A stretch of DNA of 64,000 bases from Flavobacterium geliluteum (GTDB lineage Bacteria; Bacteroidota; Bacteroidia; Flavobacteriales; Flavobacteriaceae): assembly GCF_017948595.1 (NCBI RefSeq), contig NZ_JAGFBV010000005.1, positions 62,001-126,000 of the forward strand. The letters are read 5' to 3'. The notes below the pieces were generated by a model, which did not search any database, was not told the DNA's origin, and was given only the letters and a program-made list of their open reading frames with translations. The position numbers were made by a program, and so were the translations under genes. How positions within the stretch are numbered: position 1 is the first letter of the stretch; the number at the start of each line of letters is the position of its first letter. Of the stretch, positions 9,511 to 17,078 are shown one piece after another.

Positions 9511-10128
9511 TTATTTTTTTCCGCCAAATGAATACGAAACCCCTAACTGAAAATTGATATTTGTATTGTAATCTCTAAACCAGTAATCATTATTTCCGTT
9601 ATTACTGCCATAATAATCACTATCTAAAACATCAACAAAACCTTTTTTAAAGCGCGCTTCAAAGGCCAAACCAGAAGGCAAACGATATCCAAATCCTGCA
9701 ACAAGAGTCAAATCAACATCGGTGTTTTCATAAATCAAATTATCTTGTAATCTAAAATCGACCGTTGGGCCAGCCATTACCTGAAATCCCCCATTAAACG
9801 TAAATTTATTAATCATAGCCAGCGACAAATAATCGATTTCTAAATTGCGCGACACCGTAATATCCTCTCCGGTATCGGTGTTGTAGCCAATATATGTTTT
9901 TATGTTATTAGAGCCTTGTCTAATATAAGTGATTTCGGGCTGTAAAGCGTATACTTTTGTTAGGTTGATTTCACCAAAAGCACCCAGATAAAAATCAGTT
10001 TTATAATCAGATTGCGTATTCGAAAATGTCGAGAAAGCAGCTCCAGTTCTCAAACCAGGTTTAAAAGTTACCTGAGCATTACTCACACCAGCAAGTAAAA
10101 AAATAGCGATTACAATAATTTTTTTCAT
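9511..10128 (-). CDS. Outer-membrane beta-barrel protein (porin/PorT-like)
   Basis: 205 residues with a signal peptide (MKKIIVIAIFLLAGVSNAQ) and alternating amphipathic strands ending in a C-terminal beta-signal-like stretch (FQLGVSYSFGGKK). This is the size and pattern of small 8-strand barrels common in Bacteroidetes. It sits 5 nt from a hot-dog gene and 12 nt from a lipoprotein gene, inside the pigment operon. Flexirubins are located in the outer membrane, so it may help place or anchor pigment, but this is inferred from context only. Confidence 0.72.
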   Translation of the reverse strand: MKKIIVIAIFLLAGVSNAQVTFKPGLRTGAAFSTFSNTQSDYKTDFYLGAFGEINLTKVYALQPEITYIRQGSNNIKTYIGYNTDTGEDITVSRNLEIDYLSLAMINKFTFNGGFQVMAGPTVDFRLQDNLIYENTDVDLTLVAGFGYRLPSGLAFEARFKKGFVDVLDSDYYGSNNGNNDYWFRDYNTNINFQLGVSYSFGGKK

Positions 10129-10140
10129 ATTTTACCAATA

Positions 10141-10791
10141 TTAATTTGAAGAGTTTTCTTCAGATTTAAAATAATTCAACGTAATCCTTAACTTTATATT
10201 TTGATGAATAATCTCAATTTTCTCAGCAAAAATATTATTTTCTGAACTAAAAGTGAGTGTTATTTTTTCTTTTGTTTTAGAAGAATGAATGAGTTGTTCT
10301 AATTTTTGATCTTTTTTGGATAAAAACAAGTAATTGTCCCGATTACCATCGGTCGATTTATAAATATCGAAGCTATCATTTTCAAATTGTCCCTGAATCT
10401 GATACTTTTTTTTAAGCAATAATCCAAAATCCTTTTTTAAGGTATTAATTAGTATTTTTCTGTCGAGTTCCGATACGATCGAATTGACTTTAAAACTGGT
10501 TTCAGAAATTTCAAAATCCATTAGTTTATTGCCAAATTCGGTGGTAAAGACAATGCGATGTATGGTATCATTTATTTTTTTGGCAATAAAAATTCCCGAT
10601 AATTCATTTCCGTAAACCGAGATGTTGGCTTTGTAAACATAATCAATAGTAGCATCCGAAAAATACGGCGCTTCGTAAGTGGTTTTGTCTACTTTTTTTG
10701 GAGTATAATTTTTTGTAACGGAGCCACAAGAAATAATAAAAATCGCCAAAAAGCAATTAATTAGTAAAAACTGAATCGTCGATTTTTGCAT
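10141..10791 (-). CDS. Outer-membrane lipoprotein partnering LolA
   Basis: 216 residues beginning MQKSTIQFLLINCF with the lipobox FIISC-GS. The rest is beta-rich with no catalytic motif I recognise. The first 35 bases overlap the end of the LolA-like gene, implying translational coupling. In other polyene clusters LolA-type carriers and lipoproteins are found together, consistent with a Lol-like route that carries the hydrophobic product to the outer membrane. The function is not established by the sequence. Confidence 0.65.
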   Translation of the reverse strand: MQKSTIQFLLINCFLAIFIISCGSVTKNYTPKKVDKTTYEAPYFSDATIDYVYKANISVYGNELSGIFIAKKINDTIHRIVFTTEFGNKLMDFEISETSFKVNSIVSELDRKILINTLKKDFGLLLKKKYQIQGQFENDSFDIYKSTDGNRDNYLFLSKKDQKLEQLIHSSKTKEKITLTFSSENNIFAEKIEIIHQNIKLRITLNYFKSEENSSN

Positions 10792-11383
10792 TGATCACTT
10801 TGTTTTTAAGTACTATTCGGGTATAATCTTCTGAAGATTCTAAAAGTTTTACCTGCACAACGGTAGCTTCTTCTTTATCAAAAGTCAGTTCAATTTGTTT
10901 GATATATTTTTTCAGTGTACCATCTTTTGGGATAAATTTTGCTAAGTTTTGTCCTTTTAATTTAAAATAAGAGATCGTAAACTCTTTATCATCAAACATA
11001 TCACCACTCACACTGCCAATAATTAATTTATTGATGCGGGCAAAAATCTTGCTGTTGCCAATATCCATAGCGCTTTTTTTGCCTTCGTCGTTAATCAAAA
11101 TTTTGCCGTTTTTAAAAACGATACTATAATTGTATGGTTTTTTGTATTGCCATTGCAGCAAATTAGGCTCTTTAAAAATCATTTTACCCGAGGTTTCAAT
11201 ATCTTTCGATAAAAAATCCATGTGTTTGTACTGAACAAAATCGGTACTTAAGGTCTTGATTTTTTTAGAAACTACATTGACGCTTTCTTTAAAAGAAGCA
11301 ATTTCTGCCGTTGTCATCTTTTGTTCTTGAGCAGACAAATGGCTTGAAATAAGTAGAATCAAAAACAATATTTTAGTTTTCAT
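10757..11383 (-). CDS. LolA-family periplasmic lipoprotein/lipid carrier
   Basis: 208 residues with a signal peptide (MKTKILFLILLISSHLSAQ). The body carries LolA-like features: LSTDFVQYKHMDFL, then SGKMIFKEPNLLQWQYKKPY, the region matching the F-W-Y rich part of the LolA barrel. LolA carriers shuttle lipoproteins or lipids through the periplasm in a hydrophobic half-barrel. As a second, cluster-embedded copy it is more likely dedicated to the pigment or a pigment-linked lipid than to general lipoprotein traffic. It overlaps the deacetylase gene by 11 nt and the lipoprotein gene by 35 nt. Confidence 0.8.
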   Translation of the reverse strand: MKTKILFLILLISSHLSAQEQKMTTAEIASFKESVNVVSKKIKTLSTDFVQYKHMDFLSKDIETSGKMIFKEPNLLQWQYKKPYNYSIVFKNGKILINDEGKKSAMDIGNSKIFARINKLIIGSVSGDMFDDKEFTISYFKLKGQNLAKFIPKDGTLKKYIKQIELTFDKEEATVVQVKLLESSEDYTRIVLKNKVINAKIDDSVFTN

Positions 11384-12149
11384 AAGCTTTAATATTCAGA
11401 AGTTCTTCGATCGAAACGACTTGATAATTGTGTTGTTTCAGGAATTGCAAAAACTGTTCCAGTACCAAAACCGAGTGTGGAGCGGTATCATGCAAAAGTA
11501 CGATTCCCCCAGGAGAAATTCGTTTTATAATTCGATTGAAAATTAAATTTTGATTTTTTGTTCCCCCGTCAAGCGAACGAATATTCCAACCGATGACTTT
11601 GTGATCGGTTTTTTTTAAAGCTCTCCGAATTGAAGGTGTTGTTACTCCATAAGGAGGCCTGAAAAAATTGATTTTTTTTAATGTGAATTTTTCTAAAAGC
11701 GCATCAGTTTTTGAGATTTCTGCGGCTATTTGTTTTGCATTATAAAAATCAAAAAAAGGAGAATGACCATAAGAATGATTACCAACTAGGTGTCCGTCGT
11801 CTACAATTTTTTTGATAATCTCAGGATGTGTTTCAATATTTTTTCCAATGCAAAAAAAAGCAGCTTTTGCGTCATATTTTTTTAGAAGTTCTAAAATTTC
11901 TAAAGTAAAAATACTTGGGCCATCATCAAAAGTAATCGCTATTTTTTTTCCGGTTTCTAATGGATTGCTGCAAAATGCCTTGACATGATAATTGGATGAA
12001 ATTCTTGAAGAAAATAAGGCATTTATGCCCAACCAAATTATAGAAATTGCAAAAAAACACCAAAAATGGATTGCCGTATAAAGATTCAGAAGAAGCAGTA
12101 AAAGCAATAAAAAAATAAAAAATAACGATATTTTTTTATGCGTTATCAT
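11373..12149 (-). CDS. NodB-type polysaccharide deacetylase, membrane anchored
   Basis: 258 residues. N-terminal hydrophobic segments (~8-45) anchor the protein. All five NodB motifs are visible: TFDDGP (metal/catalytic Asp), NHSYGHS (HxxxH metal ligands), FFRPPYG, IGWNIRSLDG and LLHDTAPHS. It is predicted to be an active metal-dependent de-N- or O-acetylase of a surface carbohydrate. It overlaps the LolA gene by 11 nt and the CLF-like gene by 4 nt. No step of flexirubin chemistry needs it, so it may edit a glycolipid partner; the substrate is unknown. Confidence 0.85.
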   Translation of the reverse strand: MITHKKISLFFIFLLLLLLLLNLYTAIHFWCFFAISIIWLGINALFSSRISSNYHVKAFCSNPLETGKKIAITFDDGPSIFTLEILELLKKYDAKAAFFCIGKNIETHPEIIKKIVDDGHLVGNHSYGHSPFFDFYNAKQIAAEISKTDALLEKFTLKKINFFRPPYGVTTPSIRRALKKTDHKVIGWNIRSLDGGTKNQNLIFNRIIKRISPGGIVLLHDTAPHSVLVLEQFLQFLKQHNYQVVSIEELLNIKAYEN

Positions 12150-13207
12150 TTTGATAGTAACGTAAAACTATGATTTTTTCCCTTGTATTGATTGTACAGC
12201 AAAATAGTATTGTAAGCAGGTTTTTCAACCGAATTTACTTTTATGATGTTAGGAATTTCTTGTGTTTGAATCACTTTTGAAGCTATCCATAAGCCAAAAG
12301 CCGAAGCCGTATTAAATTCACCACTCAAATGTTTGTAGTACAATTGCGGGGTTTGTGCAAAAGTATTTCGAGCCAAATTTTTATAATAAGAATCAAAATG
12401 AGCATCTCCATTAAAACCTAAAACCACTGCATCAATATCTGAAATCTGAAGATTATTGGTTTTCAAAAAGGCTAAAATTTCAGTTTCAACTTCGTTTTCT
12501 TCAAGGCTATTTATAATTTCGACATCCAGAATTTGAGCGTAAGTGCTTTCTTTTCTTTCATTTTCTAAAACAAAAAAACTTGCACCTTCGCCATAAACCA
12601 CTCCAGTTGAAGTTTCTTTCAAGACATCAAAAGGTGTTTCCTGATCGTTTTTAACAAATCCTGCCAACTTATAAAGTGACATCGTATAATCGGTGTTTTC
12701 GTCTATTCCGCCCACTAAAATTGAGCTGGCTTCCTCTTCTTCGATTTGCAATTTAGCATCCAAAAGAGCAGATTCAAAAGAAACTACTCCATTTACATAC
12801 GTAAAATTATATCCTTTGCATTGCATTAAAAGTGCAATTTGAGCACCTACGGTATTGTGCGTAGATTGGATAAATGATGTTGGCGTTAGAAACTCCTCGT
12901 TATTGTCCAGAATGTTTTTTAGAAATCTGTCAGAGTCCTCGATGCAGCCCATACCGGTTCCGGTGATGATGGCATCGACTTTTTCGGTATTCGAATCTTT
13001 CATGGCCAAAGCCGATGCTACAATTCCGTTTTTCACTCCTTTTGCCATTCTTCGGCTTGCAGCTGGCGAAACGTATTCTTTGTACTCAGGTTTTACTAGT
13101 GTAAAAACCGTATCTTTTTGATTGTAAACGGCTTCTTCCAAAAAAACAGTATCAAATGTTTTTTGAGTCGAAATACAACCTACTCCATTTATATATGTTT
13201 TTTTCAT
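12146..13207 (-). CDS. Chain-length-factor-like ketosynthase partner (catalytically dead)
   Basis: 353 residues; start MKKTYINGV at 13207, overlapping the upstream KS stop in ATGA. The fold is ketosynthase-like (ITGTGMGCIEDSDRF, TPTSFIQSTHNTVG), but the nucleophile block reads NGVVSFESA instead of TACSSA, and the two His motifs are absent (GFNGDAHFD; KHLSGEFNTAS). Type II PKS clusters pair an active KS with such an inactive CLF, which sets chain length. Coupled translation with the KS at 13204-14406 supports a KS/CLF heterodimer like the aryl-polyene pair. Confidence 0.82.
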   Translation of the reverse strand: MKKTYINGVGCISTQKTFDTVFLEEAVYNQKDTVFTLVKPEYKEYVSPAASRRMAKGVKNGIVASALAMKDSNTEKVDAIITGTGMGCIEDSDRFLKNILDNNEEFLTPTSFIQSTHNTVGAQIALLMQCKGYNFTYVNGVVSFESALLDAKLQIEEEEASSILVGGIDENTDYTMSLYKLAGFVKNDQETPFDVLKETSTGVVYGEGASFFVLENERKESTYAQILDVEIINSLEENEVETEILAFLKTNNLQISDIDAVVLGFNGDAHFDSYYKNLARNTFAQTPQLYYKHLSGEFNTASAFGLWIASKVIQTQEIPNIIKVNSVEKPAYNTILLYNQYKGKNHSFTLLSK

Positions 13208-14406
13208 TCGTTTTTTGAAAATATAAGAGTAGAACAATTTCCTCCAAATCCAAAAGAATTAGAGAGAACATGCTCGATATTTTTATTTTTTAAAGTGGTT
13301 TGTGGCGTCAAATTAAATTCTTCCATCGGGCTTTCAAAATTCAAATTAGGGTAAACCGTACCGTGCTGAATGGCCAAAACGCTATAAACGGCCTCGATAG
13401 CTGCTGCTGCGGCCAAAGTGTGTCCCGTAAAAGGTTTTGTCGAGCTAAAATCAGGCACTTTTTCGTCTTGGTAAATGCGCAGAATTGCTCTTCCTTCAGA
13501 CAAATCATTATTTGGAGTTGCTGTTCCGTGCACGTTGATATAATCAATTTCAGAAGGTTGTAAGCCAGAAACTTCAAAGGCTTTTTTCATCGCCAAATAA
13601 GCACCATCTCCATTTTCTGAAGAAGCTGTTTGATGAAAAGCATCATTGGCATTGCCATAACCCGAAACGCGAGCCAGTACTTTTTTGTTTTGTTTTTTCA
13701 CCACTTCATCTGATTCTAAAACCAAAAAAGCAGCAGCTTCACCCAAATTTAATCCTTTACGATCGTTATCAAAAGGTTTGTTGTAACCATCTGATAAAAT
13801 CATCAAAGTCTTAAATCCGTTGATGGTAAATTTTGCCAAACCGTCGGTTCCGCCCACAATCACGCGGTCAAGTTTGCCGCTTTTAATCAGTCTGGCTCCC
13901 AACATAATTGAGTTAGCAGCAGATGAACAAGCAGTACTTATTGTAGTCACGATTCCTTTTAATCCAAGTTCCTCCGCAATTTTTTCTGCAACATCTCCAC
14001 CATCATGACAACTAATGTATCGTACTAGCTCAGGATCTTTAAAATAATCGTAATAATATTTCTCAGTAATGTCCATTCCGCCAACACTTGTAGCCGAAAT
14101 AAGCCCAGTTCTAAATTCGTTTATCGAAGTAATTCCAGCGTTTTCAACCGCTTGTTTGGCAGCTAGAGTTCCTATTAGCGCTGTTCTGGAATAGTTATTA
14201 TCTGCAGGAAGATGCAATTCGTTGGCCAATTCTTCATTGGTTTTTTTAATTTCTCCTACCTTAATAACATCAGCATGAACTGTCGAAATATTTTCGATAC
14301 GAGTTATAGCCGGTTTTTCATGTAGTAATGAATAGAAATTTTCTTCAACTGAATTTCCAATTGAAGAAATAATCCCCATTCCTGTTATTGCAACTCCTTT
14401 GCTCAT
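13204..14406 (-). CDS. Beta-ketoacyl-ACP synthase (KS of KS/CLF pair)
   Basis: 400 residues. The KAS I/II triad is complete: Cys160 (STACSSA), His293 (NVHGTATP), His329 (PFTGHTLAAA). It extends the polyene chain by decarboxylative condensation with malonyl-ACP. Its stop overlaps the start of the inactive KS-like gene by 4 nt, the classic type II KS/CLF layout. A 76-nt gap with a hairpin separates it from the upstream ACP gene. Assignment to aryl-polyene chain building, rather than fatty acid synthesis, rests on cluster context; the housekeeping fabF is at 55221-56474. Confidence 0.88.
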   Translation of the reverse strand: MSKGVAITGMGIISSIGNSVEENFYSLLHEKPAITRIENISTVHADVIKVGEIKKTNEELANELHLPADNNYSRTALIGTLAAKQAVENAGITSINEFRTGLISATSVGGMDITEKYYYDYFKDPELVRYISCHDGGDVAEKIAEELGLKGIVTTISTACSSAANSIMLGARLIKSGKLDRVIVGGTDGLAKFTINGFKTLMILSDGYNKPFDNDRKGLNLGEAAAFLVLESDEVVKKQNKKVLARVSGYGNANDAFHQTASSENGDGAYLAMKKAFEVSGLQPSEIDYINVHGTATPNNDLSEGRAILRIYQDEKVPDFSSTKPFTGHTLAAAAAIEAVYSVLAIQHGTVYPNLNFESPMEEFNLTPQTTLKNKNIEHVLSNSFGFGGNCSTLIFSKNE

Positions 14407-14442
14407 TCAATTTTAGAGTTAAGATTTTTGATTGTAGATCAG

Positions 14443-14473
14443 GCTTTATTAAAGTTTTAAATTTTGATAAAGC
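14443..14473 (-). promoter_or_regulatory. Operon-internal hairpin after ACP gene
   Basis: Arms GCTTTAT and ATAAAGC, extended imperfectly inward through an AT-rich stretch, lie in the 76-nt gap between the ACP stop and the KS start. No U-tract follows in the transcribed (minus) direction, so it reads as an mRNA stability or processing hairpin rather than a terminator. Confidence 0.4.
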
Positions 14474-14482
14474 TTAAAAAAA

Positions 14483-14740
14483 CTATTTTGTTCTATTGGC
14501 CTGAATATATGCTGCCATTGTCTCGATAGATTGAAAAATTGTTTTTCCTTCTTTCGGGTCTACCAATTTTATTCCGTAATCTTTATCCAAAATTACAATC
14601 AATTCTAGGGCATCAATCGAGTCTAAACCCAAACCGTCTCCAAATAAAGGATCATTATCATGGATATCCTCAAGGGTAATGTCTTCAAGGTTTAGAGTAG
14701 TGATAATTTTATTTTTTAATTCTTCTTTTAATGCTTCCAT
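14483..14740 (-). CDS. Acyl carrier protein of the polyene PKS
   Basis: 85 residues from the ATG at 14740 (MEALKEELK). The alternative start at 14863 would overlap the upstream gene and adds no ACP-like sequence. The phosphopantetheine site is Ser41 in GLGLDSIDALEL. It carries intermediates between ketosynthase, reductase and dehydratase. It sits 1 nt after the half-length KS-like gene and is followed by a hairpin. A second cluster ACP is at 26099-26356; the housekeeping one is at 54743-54979. Confidence 0.92.
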   Translation of the reverse strand: MEALKEELKNKIITTLNLEDITLEDIHDNDPLFGDGLGLDSIDALELIVILDKDYGIKLVDPKEGKTIFQSIETMAAYIQANRTK

Positions 14741-14741
14741 G

Positions 14742-15359
14742 TTATTTATTGTATAGGGTTTTAATCGTTTGGTTTTTATATTTTGTATTTTCCTCTTTAC
14801 TAATTGTGCAGAGAAACGCTTTGTAATTGTCATCAAAAAATTCGACCCAGCCACACAGGACACTATCTGCTTTATCTGAATCTAATAAAATGTTCGCATA
14901 ATGCGACATAAATTCGGTATTAAAGGCATCAAATATAAAGAAAGAATTTTCACTTTTCAGCTGATGGCGGATACTTATTTCGCCCAAACAAATATTTGGC
15001 AAAGTATAGACAAAAACAGCTGGGCTCGGAAAATAATTTTCTTTGTCTGAAATCGATTCTTGGTACTTCACATCGGTATCCAAACTCGACGAATTATTGG
15101 CGAGAATCAAGGCAATATTATTTTCTTTTTCTGATGAAGTTATGGGGCTCAAGAGTAATTCTGCTCCTAAAAAAGCCAATTTACTCAAAGCATCCATTTT
15201 GAAAAACTTTGGGTATTGAATATCAAAATTACGATACGCTTGTTTAGAAAAATCGCCAAAAGTGGTTGGTTCTGCTTTGAATATAGAAGTTCCGTTCAAA
15301 ACAATTTCGTTGTTTTCAATCGTGCAATAATCGTGTATGTAGGTTTTTTTTGGAGTCAT
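14742..15359 (-). CDS. Half-length ketosynthase-like protein
   Basis: 205 residues, about half a KAS. The segment FVYTLPNICLGEISIRHQL aligns by eye with the KS/CLF stretch before the nucleophile (TPTSFIQSTHNTVGAQIAL in the neighbouring CLF). The expected nucleophile block has FIFDAFN and no Cys, and the whole C-terminal half (both His motifs) is missing. The frame is intact, so it is not obviously a pseudogene. It directly precedes the ACP by 1 nt, suggesting an ACP-docking or complex-organising role; no activity is expected. Confidence 0.65.
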   Translation of the reverse strand: MTPKKTYIHDYCTIENNEIVLNGTSIFKAEPTTFGDFSKQAYRNFDIQYPKFFKMDALSKLAFLGAELLLSPITSSEKENNIALILANNSSSLDTDVKYQESISDKENYFPSPAVFVYTLPNICLGEISIRHQLKSENSFFIFDAFNTEFMSHYANILLDSDKADSVLCGWVEFFDDNYKAFLCTISKEENTKYKNQTIKTLYNK

Positions 15360-15382
15360 TTTTAGTGGTTTGTCCCATTTTC

Positions 15383-15412
15383 AACTATTTTCAAAAATGC
15401 TGTAAAATAGTT
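15383..15412 (-). promoter_or_regulatory. Operon-internal hairpin after ketosynthase gene
   Basis: A perfect 9-bp stem (AACTATTTT / AAAATAGTT) with a 12-nt loop lies in the 74-nt gap between two PKS genes. In the minus direction it is not followed by a U-tract, so it is probably a processing or stabilising element. Confidence 0.4.
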
Positions 15413-15433
15413 TTTTCTTTTTTAAATATTGTT

Positions 15434-16576
15434 TTATGATTTCACTTTCTCAAAAACCACAGCCGTATTACAACCTCCAAAACCAGAAGCTGTTTTTAGG
15501 AATAAATCAATATTTTTATTTTCATTTTTACGAATAACGTGTATAGATTCGCTTACACCAATTTCGTCAAAACCTTTCGATTCAAAAAGTATATTCTGAT
15601 TTACAGATTCTATCGCAATCACGGTTTCTAGCAATCCAGAGGCTCCCAAAGTATGACCGTAATAGCCTTTCAGACTGTTTATTGGGATATTTTGTAAACC
15701 TAAACGATTCAAAGCAATGGCTTCCATCTCGTCGTTAAATGGAGTTGCAGTTCCGTGGGCAGAAATATAGTCTAGTTTTTCGGGTTGAATTTGAGCTTCT
15801 TTTAAAGCATTTTGTATGCTTCGGAATAAACCTTCACCCGTTCTCGAAGGTCCCGAAATATGATTGGCATCGTTTATCGAACTATCGCCAATGATTTTTA
15901 TTTGTGCGTTTTTGGCTTCCGCCGAAATTAAAACTGCTGCTGTTGCTTCGCCCAAACTTACGCCCGTTCTGTTTTCGGAATAGGGTTTGCAAGGCAAGTC
16001 GCTCATCGCTTGAAAAGCATTAAAACCAGACAAAACAAATTCTGAAACTTCGTCGCCAGCAACTACAAAAGCGTGGTCGTACAAACCAGACTGAATCATT
16101 CTTTTGGCAACAGAAATAGCTAAAACACCCGAAACACAAGCATTTGAAACCACTATAGGTTGTGTTGTGAATCCGAAAAAGTCAGCCACATTTTTTGCCA
16201 GAACATCCAAATGAGCATTCTGAAAGCCTTCTTCAGAGTTTGGGATTAATGCGGTAACATTTCCTTTTGTGGTCGAAAGTACAAAAGCCACTTTCGAATC
16301 TAAAGTAATTTGAGATTTTTTGACAATCGGCTCTAAAGCCAAAATCATCATTTTTTCTAATCTTGAATATTTTTTATCAGTACTAATTTTTTCAAAAGCA
16401 CCGTTTATTTTTTCGTCAGAAATGATGGCCGCATAAAAAGAAATCGGCATCAAGGAAGTATTTTCATGCAATTGGATACCCGTATTGCCGCCCTTAATGG
16501 CTTCGATATTCGATACGACATCAAATCCTAAAGGCGTGATACAATTGGTTTGCGTGATGTATATTTCTCTTGTCAT
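15434..16576 (-). CDS. Beta-ketoacyl-ACP synthase (KAS I/II family)
   Basis: 380 residues with a full triad: Cys147 (SNACVSG), His274 (SAHGTATP), His308 (YYGHTLGASG). Of the three active ketosynthases in the cluster, this one has no adjacent CLF. It could prime the aryl starter, build the alkyl chains feeding DarB, or work with the half-length KS-like protein encoded just downstream. It is followed by a 74-nt gap with a perfect hairpin. Specificity cannot be read from the sequence. Confidence 0.87.
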   Translation of the reverse strand: MTREIYITQTNCITPLGFDVVSNIEAIKGGNTGIQLHENTSLMPISFYAAIISDEKINGAFEKISTDKKYSRLEKMMILALEPIVKKSQITLDSKVAFVLSTTKGNVTALIPNSEEGFQNAHLDVLAKNVADFFGFTTQPIVVSNACVSGVLAISVAKRMIQSGLYDHAFVVAGDEVSEFVLSGFNAFQAMSDLPCKPYSENRTGVSLGEATAAVLISAEAKNAQIKIIGDSSINDANHISGPSRTGEGLFRSIQNALKEAQIQPEKLDYISAHGTATPFNDEMEAIALNRLGLQNIPINSLKGYYGHTLGASGLLETVIAIESVNQNILFESKGFDEIGVSESIHVIRKNENKNIDLFLKTASGFGGCNTAVVFEKVKS

Positions 16577-16628
16577 TTTATTCTTTTTATTCCTGTAAGC
16601 TTTTTTTGTGACCTTGTAGGTTTACTTT

Positions 16629-17078
16629 TTATTTTAATAGCCCCACTTTTTTCTTCCATTCTTCATAAAAAGGAGGATTTGTAAGCATTAAATTTCCTTC
16701 TTTATCTACAAAAACCTGAACAGTTTCTCCAGTGCAGGCTACTTCGCCCTTTTCATCAATTATTTTAAAACGATAGATCATTTTGGCTGCGGGTGTATCT
16801 ACAACCGTTGTTTCTATGGTTACAACATCGCCATAACGTAGCGATAATTTATGTTCGCATTGCGATTTAACAATAGGCGTTGTATACCCAGTGTTGCCAA
16901 TATCTAAATAGGTAAGTCCGTGCTGGCGACCAAACGCTTCTCTTCCGTCCTCAAAATAGGTAATGTAATTTCCGTGCCACACGATTCCCAATGGATCAGT
17001 TTCGTTAAAACGAATTCTAATTTCGTGCGAGACCGTTAATGCAGTTGCCTCCTTATACTGTTCTTTTCTTTTTGTCAT
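16629..17078 (-). CDS. 4-hydroxybenzoyl-CoA thioesterase-type hot-dog thioesterase
   Basis: 149 residues. The signature RFNETDPLGIVWHGNYITYF matches the 4HBT active-site segment, with Asp as the likely catalytic residue. Such enzymes hydrolyse acyl-CoA or acyl-ACP thioesters and are standard in aryl-polyene clusters, where they may release the polyene or proofread stalled chains. The start overlaps the ABC permease 3' end by 26 nt. Confidence 0.85.
   Translation of the reverse strand: MTKRKEQYKEATALTVSHEIRIRFNETDPLGIVWHGNYITYFEDGREAFGRQHGLTYLDIGNTGYTTPIVKSQCEHKLSLRYGDVVTIETTVVDTPAAKMIYRFKIIDEKGEVACTGETVQVFVDKEGNLMLTNPPFYEEWKKKVGLLK

Noticed and set aside
12855..13121. Plus-strand ORF opposite the CLF gene
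   Set aside because: Shadow of the real minus-strand gene, with no RBS, promoter or family resemblance; the same holds for the other antisense frames in the window.
13204..13237. Longer start of the CLF-like gene
   Set aside because: Adds MFYSYIFKKR inside the upstream KS coding sequence; the ATG at 13207 gives the typical ATGA coupling.
14407..14482. Terminator within the pigment operon
   Set aside because: The hairpin is not followed by a U-tract in the transcribed direction, so it is not a plausible intrinsic terminator.
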